Shown: positions 8,457-17,755, counted from the stretch's first letter. The stretch: DNA of 45,744 nt from Bacteroidota bacterium (GCA_023386965.1 JAEWIR010000031.1:1-45744); one strand, 5' to 3'. Numbers and translations: made by a program. Notes: generated by a model not told the origin, from the sequence alone.

Positions 8457-9743
8457 TTATTTTGCTACTTTCTGGATAACGGAGTTTTTAATTCCTTTTT
8501 CCTCCAGTGATTTCTGAAGCGCAATGGCCTCTTCCAGCGTTCTTACATTGCCGTACGTATAGTAGAACATACCGTTCAGCTTCTCGCGCTTAACGTCCTT
8601 AAGGTTTTTTACTATATAGGAGTCGGAAGGAAGTTTGTCCTTGCCCACGAAAACTTCAAGAGTGTAATAACCTGAGCGAAGGGCCTGTTCAGGAACAAAT
8701 CCTACCGGTGACGCCGTCCTGAAGCCTGCGTCACGGGCTGTTTTAAGGTTAGCATCCCGAACGCTGGCGAGGTTAGATACACTGTAATAATATTTATAGA
8801 GACCGTTTTCCTTAAGTGCCAATATATAATTGAGGCCCTTAAACGCCGGGTCACCGTAATTGTATTTAATTGGGCTGCTCATCAGCAGGATCCGGAAGTC
8901 ATTTTTAAGCGGTACCTCCTTTTTCTCCTCTTTTTTAGGAACTGCTGCGGCTTCCGGTGCATTTACTTTGCGGGCATACCGGATGATGGCATCATAGATC
9001 TGAGTTGCCGTCTTTTTCTGTCCTTCATCACTGTAAAGAAAATAGGCGTCTTCATAATTGTTTACAAAGCCGGTTTCAATTAGCACCGACGGCATGGCGC
9101 TCATCCTTAAGATGTGTAGGTTAGCCTGCTTCACGCCTCGGGAGAATCGCCCTCCCTTTTCGAAATTCTCCTCTATAAAGCTGCCTATAAAAAGGCTTCT
9201 TTCCAGGTATTTGCTTTGCTGGATTTTCAGTGCAATAAGTGATTCGGGTGAAGTAGGGTCGTAGGAGGCGAAAACTTCACGGTCCTTAGCATCCAGATAG
9301 ATTACGTCGTTTTCTTTCTTTGCTACTTCCAGATTTTCACGGTTTTGATTGGGACCCTGCACAAAAGTTTCCGTACCGCGGGCAGTAGCACTTTTCGCTG
9401 GTGATGAATTTACGTGTACAGATACAAAAAGGTCGGCTTTACTCCTGTTGGCCAGGTTGGTACGCTCGGTTAGAGAAGGATATACATCAGTTTTGCGGGT
9501 GTAGATCACCCTGAAGGCTTTATTTTCCTCCAGCATCCGGCCTAATTTCAGTACAATACCCAAGGTGATATCTTTTTCGCGGGGTGTGCCGAATTCATAT
9601 GATCTTGTTGCGCCCACATCATGGTCACCGTGTCCTGCATCCAGAACGATCGTAAACTTCTTTTGGGCGGTACCTGCAGTGAAAATTATTAAGAAAAGAA
9701 GTAAGAAATATTTTTTAAAACAAAAGTTTGTTATCATCATCAA
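8457..9743 (-). CDS. N-acetylmuramoyl-L-alanine amidase with C-terminal SPOR-like domain
   Basis: A periplasmic zinc hydrolase of the Amidase_3 (AmiC) family that cuts the bond between the stem peptide and MurNAc, usually for daughter-cell separation. Residues 1-26 form a signal peptide (ending TAGTAQ). Likely zinc ligands and catalytic residues are His38 (LDAGHG), Glu56 (REKDITL), His110 (FVSVHVNSS) and Glu223 (VLIETGFVNN). The last 100 or so residues (GYYTLEVFVGKD to the end) resemble a SPOR domain. Length 428. It is transcribed divergently from lptD. Confidence 0.93.
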   Translation of the reverse strand: MMMITNFCFKKYFLLLFLIIFTAGTAQKKFTIVLDAGHGDHDVGATRSYEFGTPREKDITLGIVLKLGRMLEENKAFRVIYTRKTDVYPSLTERTNLANRSKADLFVSVHVNSSPAKSATARGTETFVQGPNQNRENLEVAKKENDVIYLDAKDREVFASYDPTSPESLIALKIQQSKYLERSLFIGSFIEENFEKGGRFSRGVKQANLHILRMSAMPSVLIETGFVNNYEDAYFLYSDEGQKKTATQIYDAIIRYARKVNAPEAAAVPKKEEKKEVPLKNDFRILLMSSPIKYNYGDPAFKGLNYILALKENGLYKYYYSVSNLASVRDANLKTARDAGFRTASPVGFVPEQALRSGYYTLEVFVGKDKLPSDSYIVKNLKDVKREKLNGMFYYTYGNVRTLEEAIALQKSLEEKGIKNSVIQKVAK

Positions 9744-9759
9744 TTCTTAAAATTTATTA

Positions 9760-9767
9760 TAATTTTG
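9760..9767 (+). promoter_or_regulatory. -7 element for lptD
   Basis: TAATTTTG fits TAnnTTTG and lies in the 50-base gap between the divergent amidase and lptD. No good -33 box is seen at 19 bases. Confidence 0.45.
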
Positions 9768-9792
9768 CTCGCAAATATTAAACAGCACCGGT

Positions 9793-12378
9793 ATCAAAAG
9801 CGCCTCCAAAAATATATTACATATTTTAATTATCCTAATTTTTAACAGTTTTTTAGCACCCTTACATGCTCAGAACACTGCTGAAAATAAGGTGGTTAGT
9901 GACTCCGTACGCCGTACGGATACCTTGCGTGTGCCGGGAGAGCAACTGGCTGATATCGTGCGGACTAAAGCGGACAGCGAGCGCAATGACTTCCAGCATA
10001 AAATGACTTATCTGAACAAAAATGCGCAGGTGAAATATCAGGATATGCAGATCGACGCTGATTATATCCGCATAGACTGGCGCAAAAATGAAATTTATGC
10101 CCGTGGTGAGGTAGACAGCGCCGGCAGGATTATTAAACCAGCGGTGGCCACCCAGGCCGGAAAGTCTTATGAATACAACGATTTTCAGTACAATTATAAA
10201 ACCCGGCAGGCCATGGCCTACAATGCCCGTACTGAGGAGAGTGAAGGCGTAATAGTAGCTCAGAAAACCAAGAAGTACAATGATTCCGTCTTTTTCATGC
10301 GCCGCGGACTCTTTACAACAGACGAGTATTTCCTGAAGAAAAAGGATACAGTTGCGGATTATCATCTGCTGGCTCCTAATATCAAACTGATTAAGGGTAA
10401 GCAAAATTCCCAGGTGGTTACAGGGCCTGTACAGATGTATATTGAGCAGGTACCCACCCCTCTGATCCTGCCGTTTGCCATCCTTCCGTTTTCCGACAAG
10501 AGATCTGCCGGTATCCTGATCCCGAGTTTCGGTGAGCGTCAGGATGTAGGCTTTTTCCTGAACAGTTTTGGATACTATCAGCCTATCGGTGAGCATTTTG
10601 ATGCAAAGATCATGGTTGATTTTTACACCAAAGGCAGCTGGAATATCAGACCGGAAACAAATTATGTGAAGATGTACCGCTACAACGGGAACTTTGCAGC
10701 AGATATCGGATCTACCGTTCGGGGTATTAAAGGCCTGGACGATTACAGCAAAGTAAATACCTACCGGATCTCATGGCGGCACTCGCAGGATACCAAGGCT
10801 AATCCTTTGCTGAACTTCAGTGCATCAGTAGATCTTGTAAGTTCAAAATTCTACAACAATACCATCAACAATAATTATATATTTAACCAGAATGTGCTGA
10901 ACACTCAGCAGAATTCTACAGTAAGTGTAACAAAGCGCTTTCTGACATTGCCTGTGACCATTACAGGAACCGCCTCGTACTCTCAGAACTTTTCATCAGG
11001 ACTTGCCGATCTCAGACTACCACAGGTCAATGTGGCCGTGAACCAGTTTTATCTCTTCAAGCCGCGTACGGGAGTGCGTGAGGGTCTGTTGGAAAACATT
11101 ACGGTGAACACGGGGCTTAACTTTACCAATTATGCCAACACAGGCGAAGGAGAAATGTTTACCGAAGCCATGTGGGACAAAATGCAGACAGGCTTGCGGA
11201 ACAATATCACCCTGGGCACAAATACCAACATAGCCAAATATTTTACGTTTTCTGTAGGCGCTAATATTGATAACGCCATTACCACCAAAACGCTTCGCAG
11301 AGCTTACAATCCAATCACCAACGAGGTCGAGAATAATTTCGATAAAAAGATTGGCGGTTATTCGGTTTTCAGCACAAGTGCAAGTATTCAGACTACTTTG
11401 TACGGTACCAAAATCTTTAAGGCCGGTTCTGCCATCCAGGGAATCAGGCACATGGTGATGCCCAGTATCGGTTTCAGCTACCGACCGGATTTTGGGACCC
11501 CCGGATTTGGATACTTCAGCAGTTATTATGATGCTGCCGGCACCAATATACCTTATTCAATATTCGATCAGGGTATAGTTGGTTCGCCTACCAGCGGTAT
11601 GGAAGGCGCAGTAAACTTCAGCATTGGTAACAATATTGAAGTGAAGGTGCGCAGTAAAAAGGATTCCACAGGAGTAAAGAAGATCAAAATTTTTGAAGCA
11701 CTTAATATAGCGGGCGGTTACAACCTGGCAGCCAAAAATAATAAATGGTCGGTTTTTACTGTAAACGGTCAGTCGTCCTTTCTGGACAGTAAACTCAGTC
11801 TTAACAGCAGTCTGATCATCAATCCTTATGAGAATGTATTTGTGCCCGAAGAAAACAGGGTAGTGCGTACAGAGAATTTTGGTAAATTTAATATCCAGGG
11901 TTTCAACCTTCAGCTTTCCTATCCCTTAAGTGACCTTATTTTCGGTGAAAAGGAAGAACTGGACAAGAAGTACAGCACGAAAGGTGAAATAAGGAATGAG
12001 AATTATTATTTTGATGATGACAATTATGCACGCTTCCATCAGCCCTGGACACTTAATATAAATGCTAATTACGGTTATAACAGAGGAGGAACGCTTTTCG
12101 GAAACACAGTGGCCTCAGTGGGGGTGGACGGCAGTATACAGCTTACGCCCTACTGGAATATCAATGGCAGTACCCACTACGATTTTATGACTCAGGAACT
12201 GGCTTATACAAGGGTTGGCTTCTCCAGAGACCAACGTAGTTTTACGATTAATTTCAACTGGGTGCCTTTTGGTCAGTATAAAGTGTACGATTTCTTTATT
12301 GGTATAAAGGCAAATATCCTGCAGGATGCGCTCAAATATAAGGACAGAAGTTTCACCCAACCTAACGCACCGTTCTAA
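9793..12378 (+). CDS. lptD: LPS-assembly outer-membrane protein LptD (start uncertain)
   Basis: LptD inserts lipopolysaccharide into the outer leaflet. The N-terminal part (QVKYQDMQIDADYIRIDW, EIYARGEV) is the OstA-like domain; the rest is a long series of beta strands with the core block TPLILPFAILPFSDKRSAGI. The frame is open from 9763 and has no ATG, GTG or TTG before GTG 9892. Starting at 9892 would delete a clear signal peptide (ILHILIILIFNSFLAPLHAQ). The start is therefore probably a rare ATC at 9793 (given here) or an ATA/ATT nearby; a sequence change in the start codon is also possible. About 860 residues, normal for flavobacteria. Confidence 0.85.
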   Translation: MKSASKNILHILIILIFNSFLAPLHAQNTAENKVVSDSVRRTDTLRVPGEQLADIVRTKADSERNDFQHKMTYLNKNAQVKYQDMQIDADYIRIDWRKNEIYARGEVDSAGRIIKPAVATQAGKSYEYNDFQYNYKTRQAMAYNARTEESEGVIVAQKTKKYNDSVFFMRRGLFTTDEYFLKKKDTVADYHLLAPNIKLIKGKQNSQVVTGPVQMYIEQVPTPLILPFAILPFSDKRSAGILIPSFGERQDVGFFLNSFGYYQPIGEHFDAKIMVDFYTKGSWNIRPETNYVKMYRYNGNFAADIGSTVRGIKGLDDYSKVNTYRISWRHSQDTKANPLLNFSASVDLVSSKFYNNTINNNYIFNQNVLNTQQNSTVSVTKRFLTLPVTITGTASYSQNFSSGLADLRLPQVNVAVNQFYLFKPRTGVREGLLENITVNTGLNFTNYANTGEGEMFTEAMWDKMQTGLRNNITLGTNTNIAKYFTFSVGANIDNAITTKTLRRAYNPITNEVENNFDKKIGGYSVFSTSASIQTTLYGTKIFKAGSAIQGIRHMVMPSIGFSYRPDFGTPGFGYFSSYYDAAGTNIPYSIFDQGIVGSPTSGMEGAVNFSIGNNIEVKVRSKKDSTGVKKIKIFEALNIAGGYNLAAKNNKWSVFTVNGQSSFLDSKLSLNSSLIINPYENVFVPEENRVVRTENFGKFNIQGFNLQLSYPLSDLIFGEKEELDKKYSTKGEIRNENYYFDDDNYARFHQPWTLNINANYGYNRGGTLFGNTVASVGVDGSIQLTPYWNINGSTHYDFMTQELAYTRVGFSRDQRSFTINFNWVPFGQYKVYDFFIGIKANILQDALKYKDRSFTQPNAPF

Positions 12379-12431
12379 GATTTTACTCGCTGAGCGCTGC
12401 TAAATTCCGGCTTTATTGACAACTCCGTCGG

Positions 12432-12462
12432 TTGACTGTTCCCGATTTAAGTTTTATATTTG
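12432..12462 (+). promoter_or_regulatory. ridA promoter
   Basis: TTGA (12432-12435) is followed after 19 bases by TATATTTG (12455-12462), 17 bases before the ridA ATG. Confidence 0.65.
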
Positions 12463-12479
12463 CAAAAAATCAAAAATCT

Positions 12480-12860
12480 ATGAAAAAAGTAATCACCACT
12501 ACAAACGCTCCTGCTGCAATAGGTCCTTATGCGCAGGCAAATATGGCCGGCGGGGTGCTTTATATCTCAGGTCAGATTCCTGTAGATCCTGCAACCGGTA
12601 ATTTGGTGGAGGGTATTGAGAAGGAGACCCATCAGGTGATGAAAAACCTGAAAGCGATCCTGGAAGAAGCCGGTATGACATTTAAAAATGTGCTAAAAGC
12701 TTCTATTTTCCTAAAAAGTATGGATGATTTTGCGGTGATGAATGATATTTATGCTTCCTACCTGGATGCGGACAGCTATCCGGCACGTGAAACTGTACAG
12801 GTGTCCTGTCTTCCTAAAAATGTGGATATTGAGATCTCTATGATCGCCCATCAGGATTAA
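12480..12860 (+). CDS. ridA: RidA-family enamine/imine deaminase
   Basis: RidA hydrolyses reactive 2-aminoacrylate and related enamines. The ATG at 12480 gives 126 residues, the family length. N-terminal TTTNAPAAIGPYAQA, central LYISGQIPVDPATG, the Arg in YPARETVQV and the C-terminal VDIEISMIA are hallmark positions. An upstream ATG at 12432 overlaps the promoter and was rejected. The stop codon overlaps the next gene's ATG (TAATG). Confidence 0.95.
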   Translation: MKKVITTTNAPAAIGPYAQANMAGGVLYISGQIPVDPATGNLVEGIEKETHQVMKNLKAILEEAGMTFKNVLKASIFLKSMDDFAVMNDIYASYLDADSYPARETVQVSCLPKNVDIEISMIAHQD

Positions 12861-13306
12861 TGAATTTTCTGCGAAATACTTTTGCGGTTCTTGTAGGTCT
12901 GACCATAGCATTGTTGGTGATCACTCTGGGTATACGAACCAATCCGGCCTGGATTACCTTTGAAGATTTTGCCCCTTTTGAACATTGGGAAACATTCCTT
13001 AAATCAGTGGAAGGCGATTACCGCTTCTTTGGTTTTCTGCTTCTCTTTACAGGCATTGGCTCGGTTGTGGGCGGTGTGGCAACAGCGATCATTGTAAAAT
13101 ACGGTAAGGTGGCCTATGCAATCCTAATTGGCTTTGCCCTACTTTTCCTGGCAATGCTGGATATCATTATTTTTCCCTACCACCCAACTTTTTACAAAAT
13201 ATGCATCTTCCTTACTTTCTTTCCCTTCTCCTGGATTGGAGGCAAGATTGTGGAGGTGATCTATGAACGTCGGAAGCGGCGCTTGCGCGAGGCGGAACAG
13301 CGTTAG
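12860..13306 (+). CDS. Small four-helix membrane protein of unknown function
   Basis: A 148-residue protein I do not recognise. Four hydrophobic segments lie at about 6-24, 56-79, 84-105 and 112-130. The C-terminus is a strongly basic tail (ERRKRRLREAEQR), suggesting a cytoplasmic end. Its ATG shares a base with the ridA stop codon, so translation is probably coupled. The shared transcript does not by itself show a role in imine metabolism. It ends just before a strong terminator. Confidence 0.7.
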   Translation: MNFLRNTFAVLVGLTIALLVITLGIRTNPAWITFEDFAPFEHWETFLKSVEGDYRFFGFLLLFTGIGSVVGGVATAIIVKYGKVAYAILIGFALLFLAMLDIIIFPYHPTFYKICIFLTFFPFSWIGGKIVEVIYERRKRRLREAEQR

Positions 13307-13330
13307 TGATTTGTAGTTGATAAAAAACAG

Positions 13331-13357
13331 AAGCGCCCCGGCAGTCCCGGGGCGCTT
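13331..13357. terminator. Bidirectional GC-rich terminator
   Basis: An 11-bp perfect stem (AAGCGCCCCGG paired with its complement, 5-base loop) lies between convergent genes. The T-run on the plus side is short; on the minus side CTGTTTTTT follows. Confidence 0.75.
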
Positions 13358-13376
13358 TCATGTACAATTATAATAA

Positions 13377-14894
13377 TTAGTTAGGCATTACAAATCCTTT
13401 GGTGTAGATACGGCCATACTCGTCCACAAATTTGATCTGTACATTTCCTTTGTGGTTTTTCAGTAGGTTTTCTACATCTTTTTGGGAGTTCACAGGTTTA
13501 CCGTTTACTTCTATTACGATATAGTTGTCTACAATTCCAATCTTAGCCATCTCGCCGCCTTCCTGCACATTCTTCGTAACGACGCCACTGTTAAGTCCGT
13601 AATCCGTTTTAAACCGGTCGCTCAGAGGTGAGAAATCGGCGCCTATTTTTTCACTTACAGTTAGGTCAGCCTTAGTCCGTACGGATGTATTGCCCTTCTG
13701 GTCCTTAAGTACTACACGGGAAACCATTTCGCGTCCGTTGCGCAGGTAGGTTACATTTACTGCATCGCCAGGTCTTTTGCTTCCGACAGCCAGGGTTAGG
13801 TCTGCGAAATCGGAAATGACGGTATTATCAACTTTGATGATGATGTCTGCTTTGCGTAAACCTGCATCCTCAGCACCACTTTTTTCGGTTACTTCGGTTA
13901 CATAAATTCCGTCTCGCACCTTCAGGTTAGTCTTGAACTGTTGGTTGTACTGTGCAACCTGCTGATCATTGGACAGGTCCAGTGAGTTTACACCCAGGAA
14001 TCCACGCTGAACAAGTCCGTACTTCTTAATGTCCTCCACAATTTTTCTGGCCAGGTTGGAAGGCACTGCAAAACCATAACCCTGATAATAACCATTGGTT
14101 GATGATATGGCAGAATTGATACCGATCAGATCACCATTAGGATTAACCAGTGCACCTCCTGAGTTTCCGGGGTTAATTGCGGCATCCGTCTGAATGAAAC
14201 TTTCAATCGGATTGCTGGCTTTGCCCTGGCTGCCCAGAATTCCGATTCCGCGGCCTTTAGCCGAAATAATTCCTGCTGTAACTGTAGAGTTCAGTCCCAG
14301 AGGGTTACCTACTGCCAGTACCCACTGACCTACTTCTACATTATCTGAATTGGCGAAATTGAGATAGGGCAGACCTTTCTCTTCAACCTTAAGCAATGAA
14401 ATATCGGTGTTTGGGTCTGTACCTACCAGCGTGGCAATATAACTTTTCTTGTTGCTGAGTACAACCTCCAACTTGTTGGCACCTGCCACTACGTGATTGT
14501 TGGAGATAATATAACCGTCAGGAGATATGATTACACCTGAACCCATTCCTGAGGGAATGTTATCCGGTCTCTGCGGGTTACGCTGACTTCTGTTGGGCTG
14601 ACCAAAAAAATAGTCAAAAATATCCTGCTCACTGCTGCGGCCCGCAGACCGGTTGGAGTAATTCTTAATTGTAACTACTGCGGGAACGGTCGTTTTGGCA
14701 GCCCGAACAAAATCTTCACCCAAAGCAGCCTGGTTAAAGCCGGCAAACGAAACATCATTTTTAGCAGTGGAAAAATAACCTGTATCTGCTATGGAAGCAT
14801 CATTGTTTATGTAATTGATGGCTCCGAAAGTTGTAGCGCCGGAAACTACACCTACGACGGCATACGGTAATAATTTTTTAAAAATATTCTTCAT
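13377..14894 (-). CDS. DegP/DegQ-type periplasmic serine protease, two PDZ domains
   Basis: A 505-residue envelope protease and chaperone that handles misfolded proteins. The N-terminus (1-28) is a signal peptide or signal anchor. The trypsin-like triad is His134 (SNNHVVAG), Asp164 (DPNTDISLLKV) and Ser245 (NPGNSGGALV). A Gln/Asn/Arg-rich loop (about 98-112) matches the LA loop. PDZ1 lies at about 290-390 and PDZ2 at about 410-500, with a closing MPN. The gene has its own terminator and faces the U32 gene divergently across 237 bases. Confidence 0.95.
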   Translation of the reverse strand: MKNIFKKLLPYAVVGVVSGATTFGAINYINNDASIADTGYFSTAKNDVSFAGFNQAALGEDFVRAAKTTVPAVVTIKNYSNRSAGRSSEQDIFDYFFGQPNRSQRNPQRPDNIPSGMGSGVIISPDGYIISNNHVVAGANKLEVVLSNKKSYIATLVGTDPNTDISLLKVEEKGLPYLNFANSDNVEVGQWVLAVGNPLGLNSTVTAGIISAKGRGIGILGSQGKASNPIESFIQTDAAINPGNSGGALVNPNGDLIGINSAISSTNGYYQGYGFAVPSNLARKIVEDIKKYGLVQRGFLGVNSLDLSNDQQVAQYNQQFKTNLKVRDGIYVTEVTEKSGAEDAGLRKADIIIKVDNTVISDFADLTLAVGSKRPGDAVNVTYLRNGREMVSRVVLKDQKGNTSVRTKADLTVSEKIGADFSPLSDRFKTDYGLNSGVVTKNVQEGGEMAKIGIVDNYIVIEVNGKPVNSQKDVENLLKNHKGNVQIKFVDEYGRIYTKGFVMPN

Positions 14895-15105
14895 AATATC
14901 TCTCTATTGTCGTTCTAATTTAAACAAATATGATGCTATATAGGTAGTATGTCATTCAAACATGTTTCATCTTTAACTAAAAATTAACTACTGAACGCGG
15001 TATTTATATGTTTTTAAGGGATTTCGGGTGCTTTATTGAACTTTCAATTAGTACAGCGATCTAACATTCTGTCATTTTGACATCTAGAGCCATTTTTAAA
15101 TAGCT

Positions 15106-15113
15106 TATCTTTG
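15106..15113 (+). promoter_or_regulatory. -7 element for the U32-family gene
   Basis: TATCTTTG fits TAnnTTTG and lies 18 bases before ATG 15132. No -33 match at the usual spacing. The rest of 14895-15105 is AT-rich and holds no other feature I can support. Confidence 0.6.
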
Positions 15114-15131
15114 CAAAAATTTTTTAGAAAA

Positions 15132-16376
15132 ATGACAAAAAGCGGTAAAATAGAACTTATGGCGCCGGCCGGCGACTTCACTGCCCTTCAGGCAGCTCTT
15201 GATAATGGAGCAGATTCTGTTTACTTTGGTGTGGAACAACTTAATATGCGCGCCCGGGCTTCCATGAACTTCACCCTGGAAGATTTGCCGGAAATTTCCC
15301 GCAGATGTGGGGAGAAAGGCGTCCGTACTTACCTTACACTTAATACCATTATATACGACCACGATCTTTCGATAATAAAGACGCTGCTGGATACGGCCAA
15401 GTCGGCAGGCCTTACAGCGGTCATTGCAATGGACCAGGCAGTAATTTCATATGCCCGCCAGATTGGTTTGGAAGTTCATATCTCTACCCAGATCAATATT
15501 ACAAATATTGAGACGGTGAAATTCTACGCACTTTTTGCAGATACCATGGTGATGAGCCGCGAATTAAGTATTACACAGATCAAGAAAATTTGTGACCAGA
15601 TCGTGAAGGATGATGTTCGCGGACCTTCCGGCAATCTGGTTGAAGTAGAAATTTTTGGTCACGGCGCTCTTTGTATGGCCGTTTCCGGTAAATGTTACCT
15701 AAGCCTGCATTCAGCTAACTCCTCGGCTAACCGGGGAGCCTGCAAACAGAACTGCCGTAAAAAGTATACGGTAACCGATCAGGAAACAGGGTTTGAGATT
15801 GAACTTGACAACGAGTACATGATGTCGCCTAAAGACCTTTGCACCATTGGATTCCTTAATGATATCATTGACGCCGGTGTGCAGGTGCTGAAGATTGAAG
15901 GACGGGGCCGTGCGCCCGAATATGTAGCCACCGTGACGAAATGTTACCGTGAGGCGATTGATGCGGTGGCCGACGGTACTTTTTCTCAGGAAAAAGTGGA
16001 AGACTGGATGAAGCGGCTGGAAACTGTATATAACCGGGGTTTCTGGAGTGGTTATTACCTTGGACAGGAACTGGGTGAGTGGTCTTCAAATTCAGGCTCC
16101 AGTGCAACTCAGAAGAAGGTGTATGTTGGAAAAGGCAGACATTTCTATCCTAAATCCAGCATCGCTGAGTTCCTGATTGAAGCTTATGATGTAAATGTGG
16201 GTGATACGGTTCTTATCCAGGGTCCAACTACGGGCTCACAGGAAATGGTATTGGAAGCGATGCAGGTAGATGCCAGACCTGACGCGGAAAAAGCGACCAA
16301 ATCGGACGTGATTACTTTTAAGACCGATTTCAGGGTTAGGCCAAGTGATAAACTCTATAAGATTGTACAGTCATAG
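15132..16376 (+). CDS. U32-family protein, TrhP (YegQ)-like tRNA hydroxylation factor
   Basis: A 414-residue member of the U32 'peptidase' family. The family includes TrhP, which is needed for 5-hydroxyuridine at the tRNA wobble base, and the related UbiU/UbiV and RlhA. The N-terminal ELMAPAGDFTALQAALDNGA and the later KIEGRGRAPEYVATVTKCYR are family signatures. Four cysteines at about 181, 188, 204 and 208 (ALCMAVSGKC, GACKQNC) fit the iron-sulfur ligands known in relatives. The ATG at 15132 was chosen; a TTG at 15111 sits on the -7 box. A ferredoxin gene follows after 33 bases. Confidence 0.85.
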   Translation: MTKSGKIELMAPAGDFTALQAALDNGADSVYFGVEQLNMRARASMNFTLEDLPEISRRCGEKGVRTYLTLNTIIYDHDLSIIKTLLDTAKSAGLTAVIAMDQAVISYARQIGLEVHISTQINITNIETVKFYALFADTMVMSRELSITQIKKICDQIVKDDVRGPSGNLVEVEIFGHGALCMAVSGKCYLSLHSANSSANRGACKQNCRKKYTVTDQETGFEIELDNEYMMSPKDLCTIGFLNDIIDAGVQVLKIEGRGRAPEYVATVTKCYREAIDAVADGTFSQEKVEDWMKRLETVYNRGFWSGYYLGQELGEWSSNSGSSATQKKVYVGKGRHFYPKSSIAEFLIEAYDVNVGDTVLIQGPTTGSQEMVLEAMQVDARPDAEKATKSDVITFKTDFRVRPSDKLYKIVQS

Positions 16377-16409
16377 TATGACCGGCTAAATCAACTCCAA
16401 TCTGATTCT

Positions 16410-16640
16410 ATGATTATAGTTACGCTGCAGCGCGATAAATGTATTGGCTGCAACTACTGTGCAGAGTTTGCGCCGGAGTTTTTCCGGATGTCACGTAAAG
16501 ACGGAAAATCAGTTCTGCTGAAGTCAGCTGATAAAAAAGGATTCTACACACTTAAAACTCCCTCAGCTGATGCGGTGGAACCCTGCGAAAAAGCGGCTAA
16601 GGCTTGCCCTGTGAATATTATTTCTGTGAAAATAACTTAG
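16410..16640 (+). CDS. Small [4Fe-4S] ferredoxin
   Basis: A 76-residue ferredoxin of the single-cluster type. Cysteines 11, 14 and 17 (CIGCNYC) and Cys66 followed by Pro (KACPVNI) are the likely ligands; Cys59 may form the second ligand set's remnant or a disulfide. It lies between the U32 gene and the 5-formyl-THF cyclo-ligase gene, 3 bases before the latter, so the three are probably one operon. Electron or cluster supply to the U32 protein is an inference from position. Confidence 0.88.
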   Translation: MIIVTLQRDKCIGCNYCAEFAPEFFRMSRKDGKSVLLKSADKKGFYTLKTPSADAVEPCEKAAKACPVNIISVKIT

Positions 16641-16643
16641 CCT

Positions 16644-17216
16644 ATGACTAAGCGGGAATTACGGACTTTGTATCTGGAGAAGCGAAAATTGCTTACTGAA
16701 GCGGAAGTTAAAACAGCTTCCGAACGCATCTTTTTGCGTTGCCGGGAGGCTTTTCCGGTTACAGCCGGTCAGAAATTCCATGTTTTCATCAGCATCAATA
16801 AGTTCAATGAAGTCAATACAGCCCCCTTCATAAATGACCTTTGGGAAAAGGAAGCACGCGTGTTTGTGCCTAAGATGCTGGACGGCGAAATCATTTCTGT
16901 TGAGATATTTCCGGACACCAAAATGATTAAGAACAGTTGGGGTATTTCTGAACCGGAATCCAACAGGGATTCGGGAGTCACCGATTTTGACTATATCATT
17001 ACGCCGTTACTGTATTGTGACAGCAATGGGGGCAGGGTTGGTTATGGAAAAGGTTTCTACGACCGGTTTTTCGCAACCCTTGAACCAAATTGCCGCAAGG
17101 TAGGGGTAGGATTCTTCGCGCCGGAATTACCGGTGACCGATCTTACGAAAGAGGATGTACCTCTTGATTATCTGGTTACACCTGATGAAATACTGTCTTT
17201 TAATATAGGTTGCTGA
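16644..17216 (+). CDS. 5-formyltetrahydrofolate cyclo-ligase
   Basis: This enzyme turns 5-formyl-THF and ATP into 5,10-methenyl-THF, rescuing folate. Length 190, as in the family (ygfA/fau). The N-terminal Lys3-Arg4 fits the phosphate-binding basic residues, and GGRVGYGKGFYDRFF near residue 140 is the diagnostic motif. The C-terminal DVPLDYLVTPDEI also matches. Its last 49 bases overlap, on the opposite strand, the 3' end of the lipoprotein gene. Confidence 0.93.
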   Translation: MTKRELRTLYLEKRKLLTEAEVKTASERIFLRCREAFPVTAGQKFHVFISINKFNEVNTAPFINDLWEKEARVFVPKMLDGEIISVEIFPDTKMIKNSWGISEPESNRDSGVTDFDYIITPLLYCDSNGGRVGYGKGFYDRFFATLEPNCRKVGVGFFAPELPVTDLTKEDVPLDYLVTPDEILSFNIGC

Positions 17217-17755
17217 TAAAAATTCAGGAAAAAGAACTTGAATTCCTTCTTGAATCTGATCTCTGCGGGAACCAGTACGTACTGTGCTTCACGCGGAAAA
17301 CTTCCGATTGGGCGGTTGTTCCGGTCAAAGTACTGTACATCAAAACGTGCAAAATTCAGTGTGTCCTGTTTAAAATAGCGTTCAGTAACTTCGAAGTTCC
17401 CAATACGCGCATTTCCAACATTCAGACTGTCGAGCTCTGTAAGAAGGTTGTGAACGGTAAGTGAGTCTGGCTTATAGAAATAACCCAGTATTTGCTTATA
17501 AAGGGCTGCATCTATATCCGTATCCTGCTTGCCGGCCTTATACAAAATAGACAGTTCCAATACTTCCCTAACTTTTTGTTTGGTAATTTTATTGATGGCC
17601 TGCGCGCTGTCCATCTTTGTAGAGGGGTAACTGGACTTATTGCTGTTGTATTTCACCTGTTCCAGGGACAGGTTTGGCGCCTGCTCTTTCTTACAGGCTA
17701 CAGCGAGAAGCAGGATGCCTATCATTAAAAACCTAATTATTTTCTTCATCTTCAT
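17168..17755 (-). CDS. Lipoprotein of unknown function
   Basis: A 195-residue protein with a lipoprotein signal (lipobox AVAC, Cys21). The mature part is polar, with a helical region (about 48-110) and a C-terminal part rich in Phe and basic residues (RFKKEFKFFFLNFY). I do not recognise the family. The first 23 bases overlap the end of the upstream membrane-protein gene, so the two are cotranslated or at least cotranscribed. The last 49 bases overlap the convergent cyclo-ligase gene. The two genes likely act together at the envelope, but this is inference. Confidence 0.72.
   Translation of the reverse strand: MKMKKIIRFLMIGILLLAVACKKEQAPNLSLEQVKYNSNKSSYPSTKMDSAQAINKITKQKVREVLELSILYKAGKQDTDIDAALYKQILGYFYKPDSLTVHNLLTELDSLNVGNARIGNFEVTERYFKQDTLNFARFDVQYFDRNNRPIGSFPREAQYVLVPAEIRFKKEFKFFFLNFYQQPILKDSISSGVTR

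Noticed and set aside
9892..9894. GTG as the lptD start
   Set aside because: It would remove the signal peptide, which an outer-membrane protein requires.
9862..10596. Antisense 244-residue frame over lptD
   Set aside because: No family features; it lies wholly within the lptD sense frame, which is conserved.
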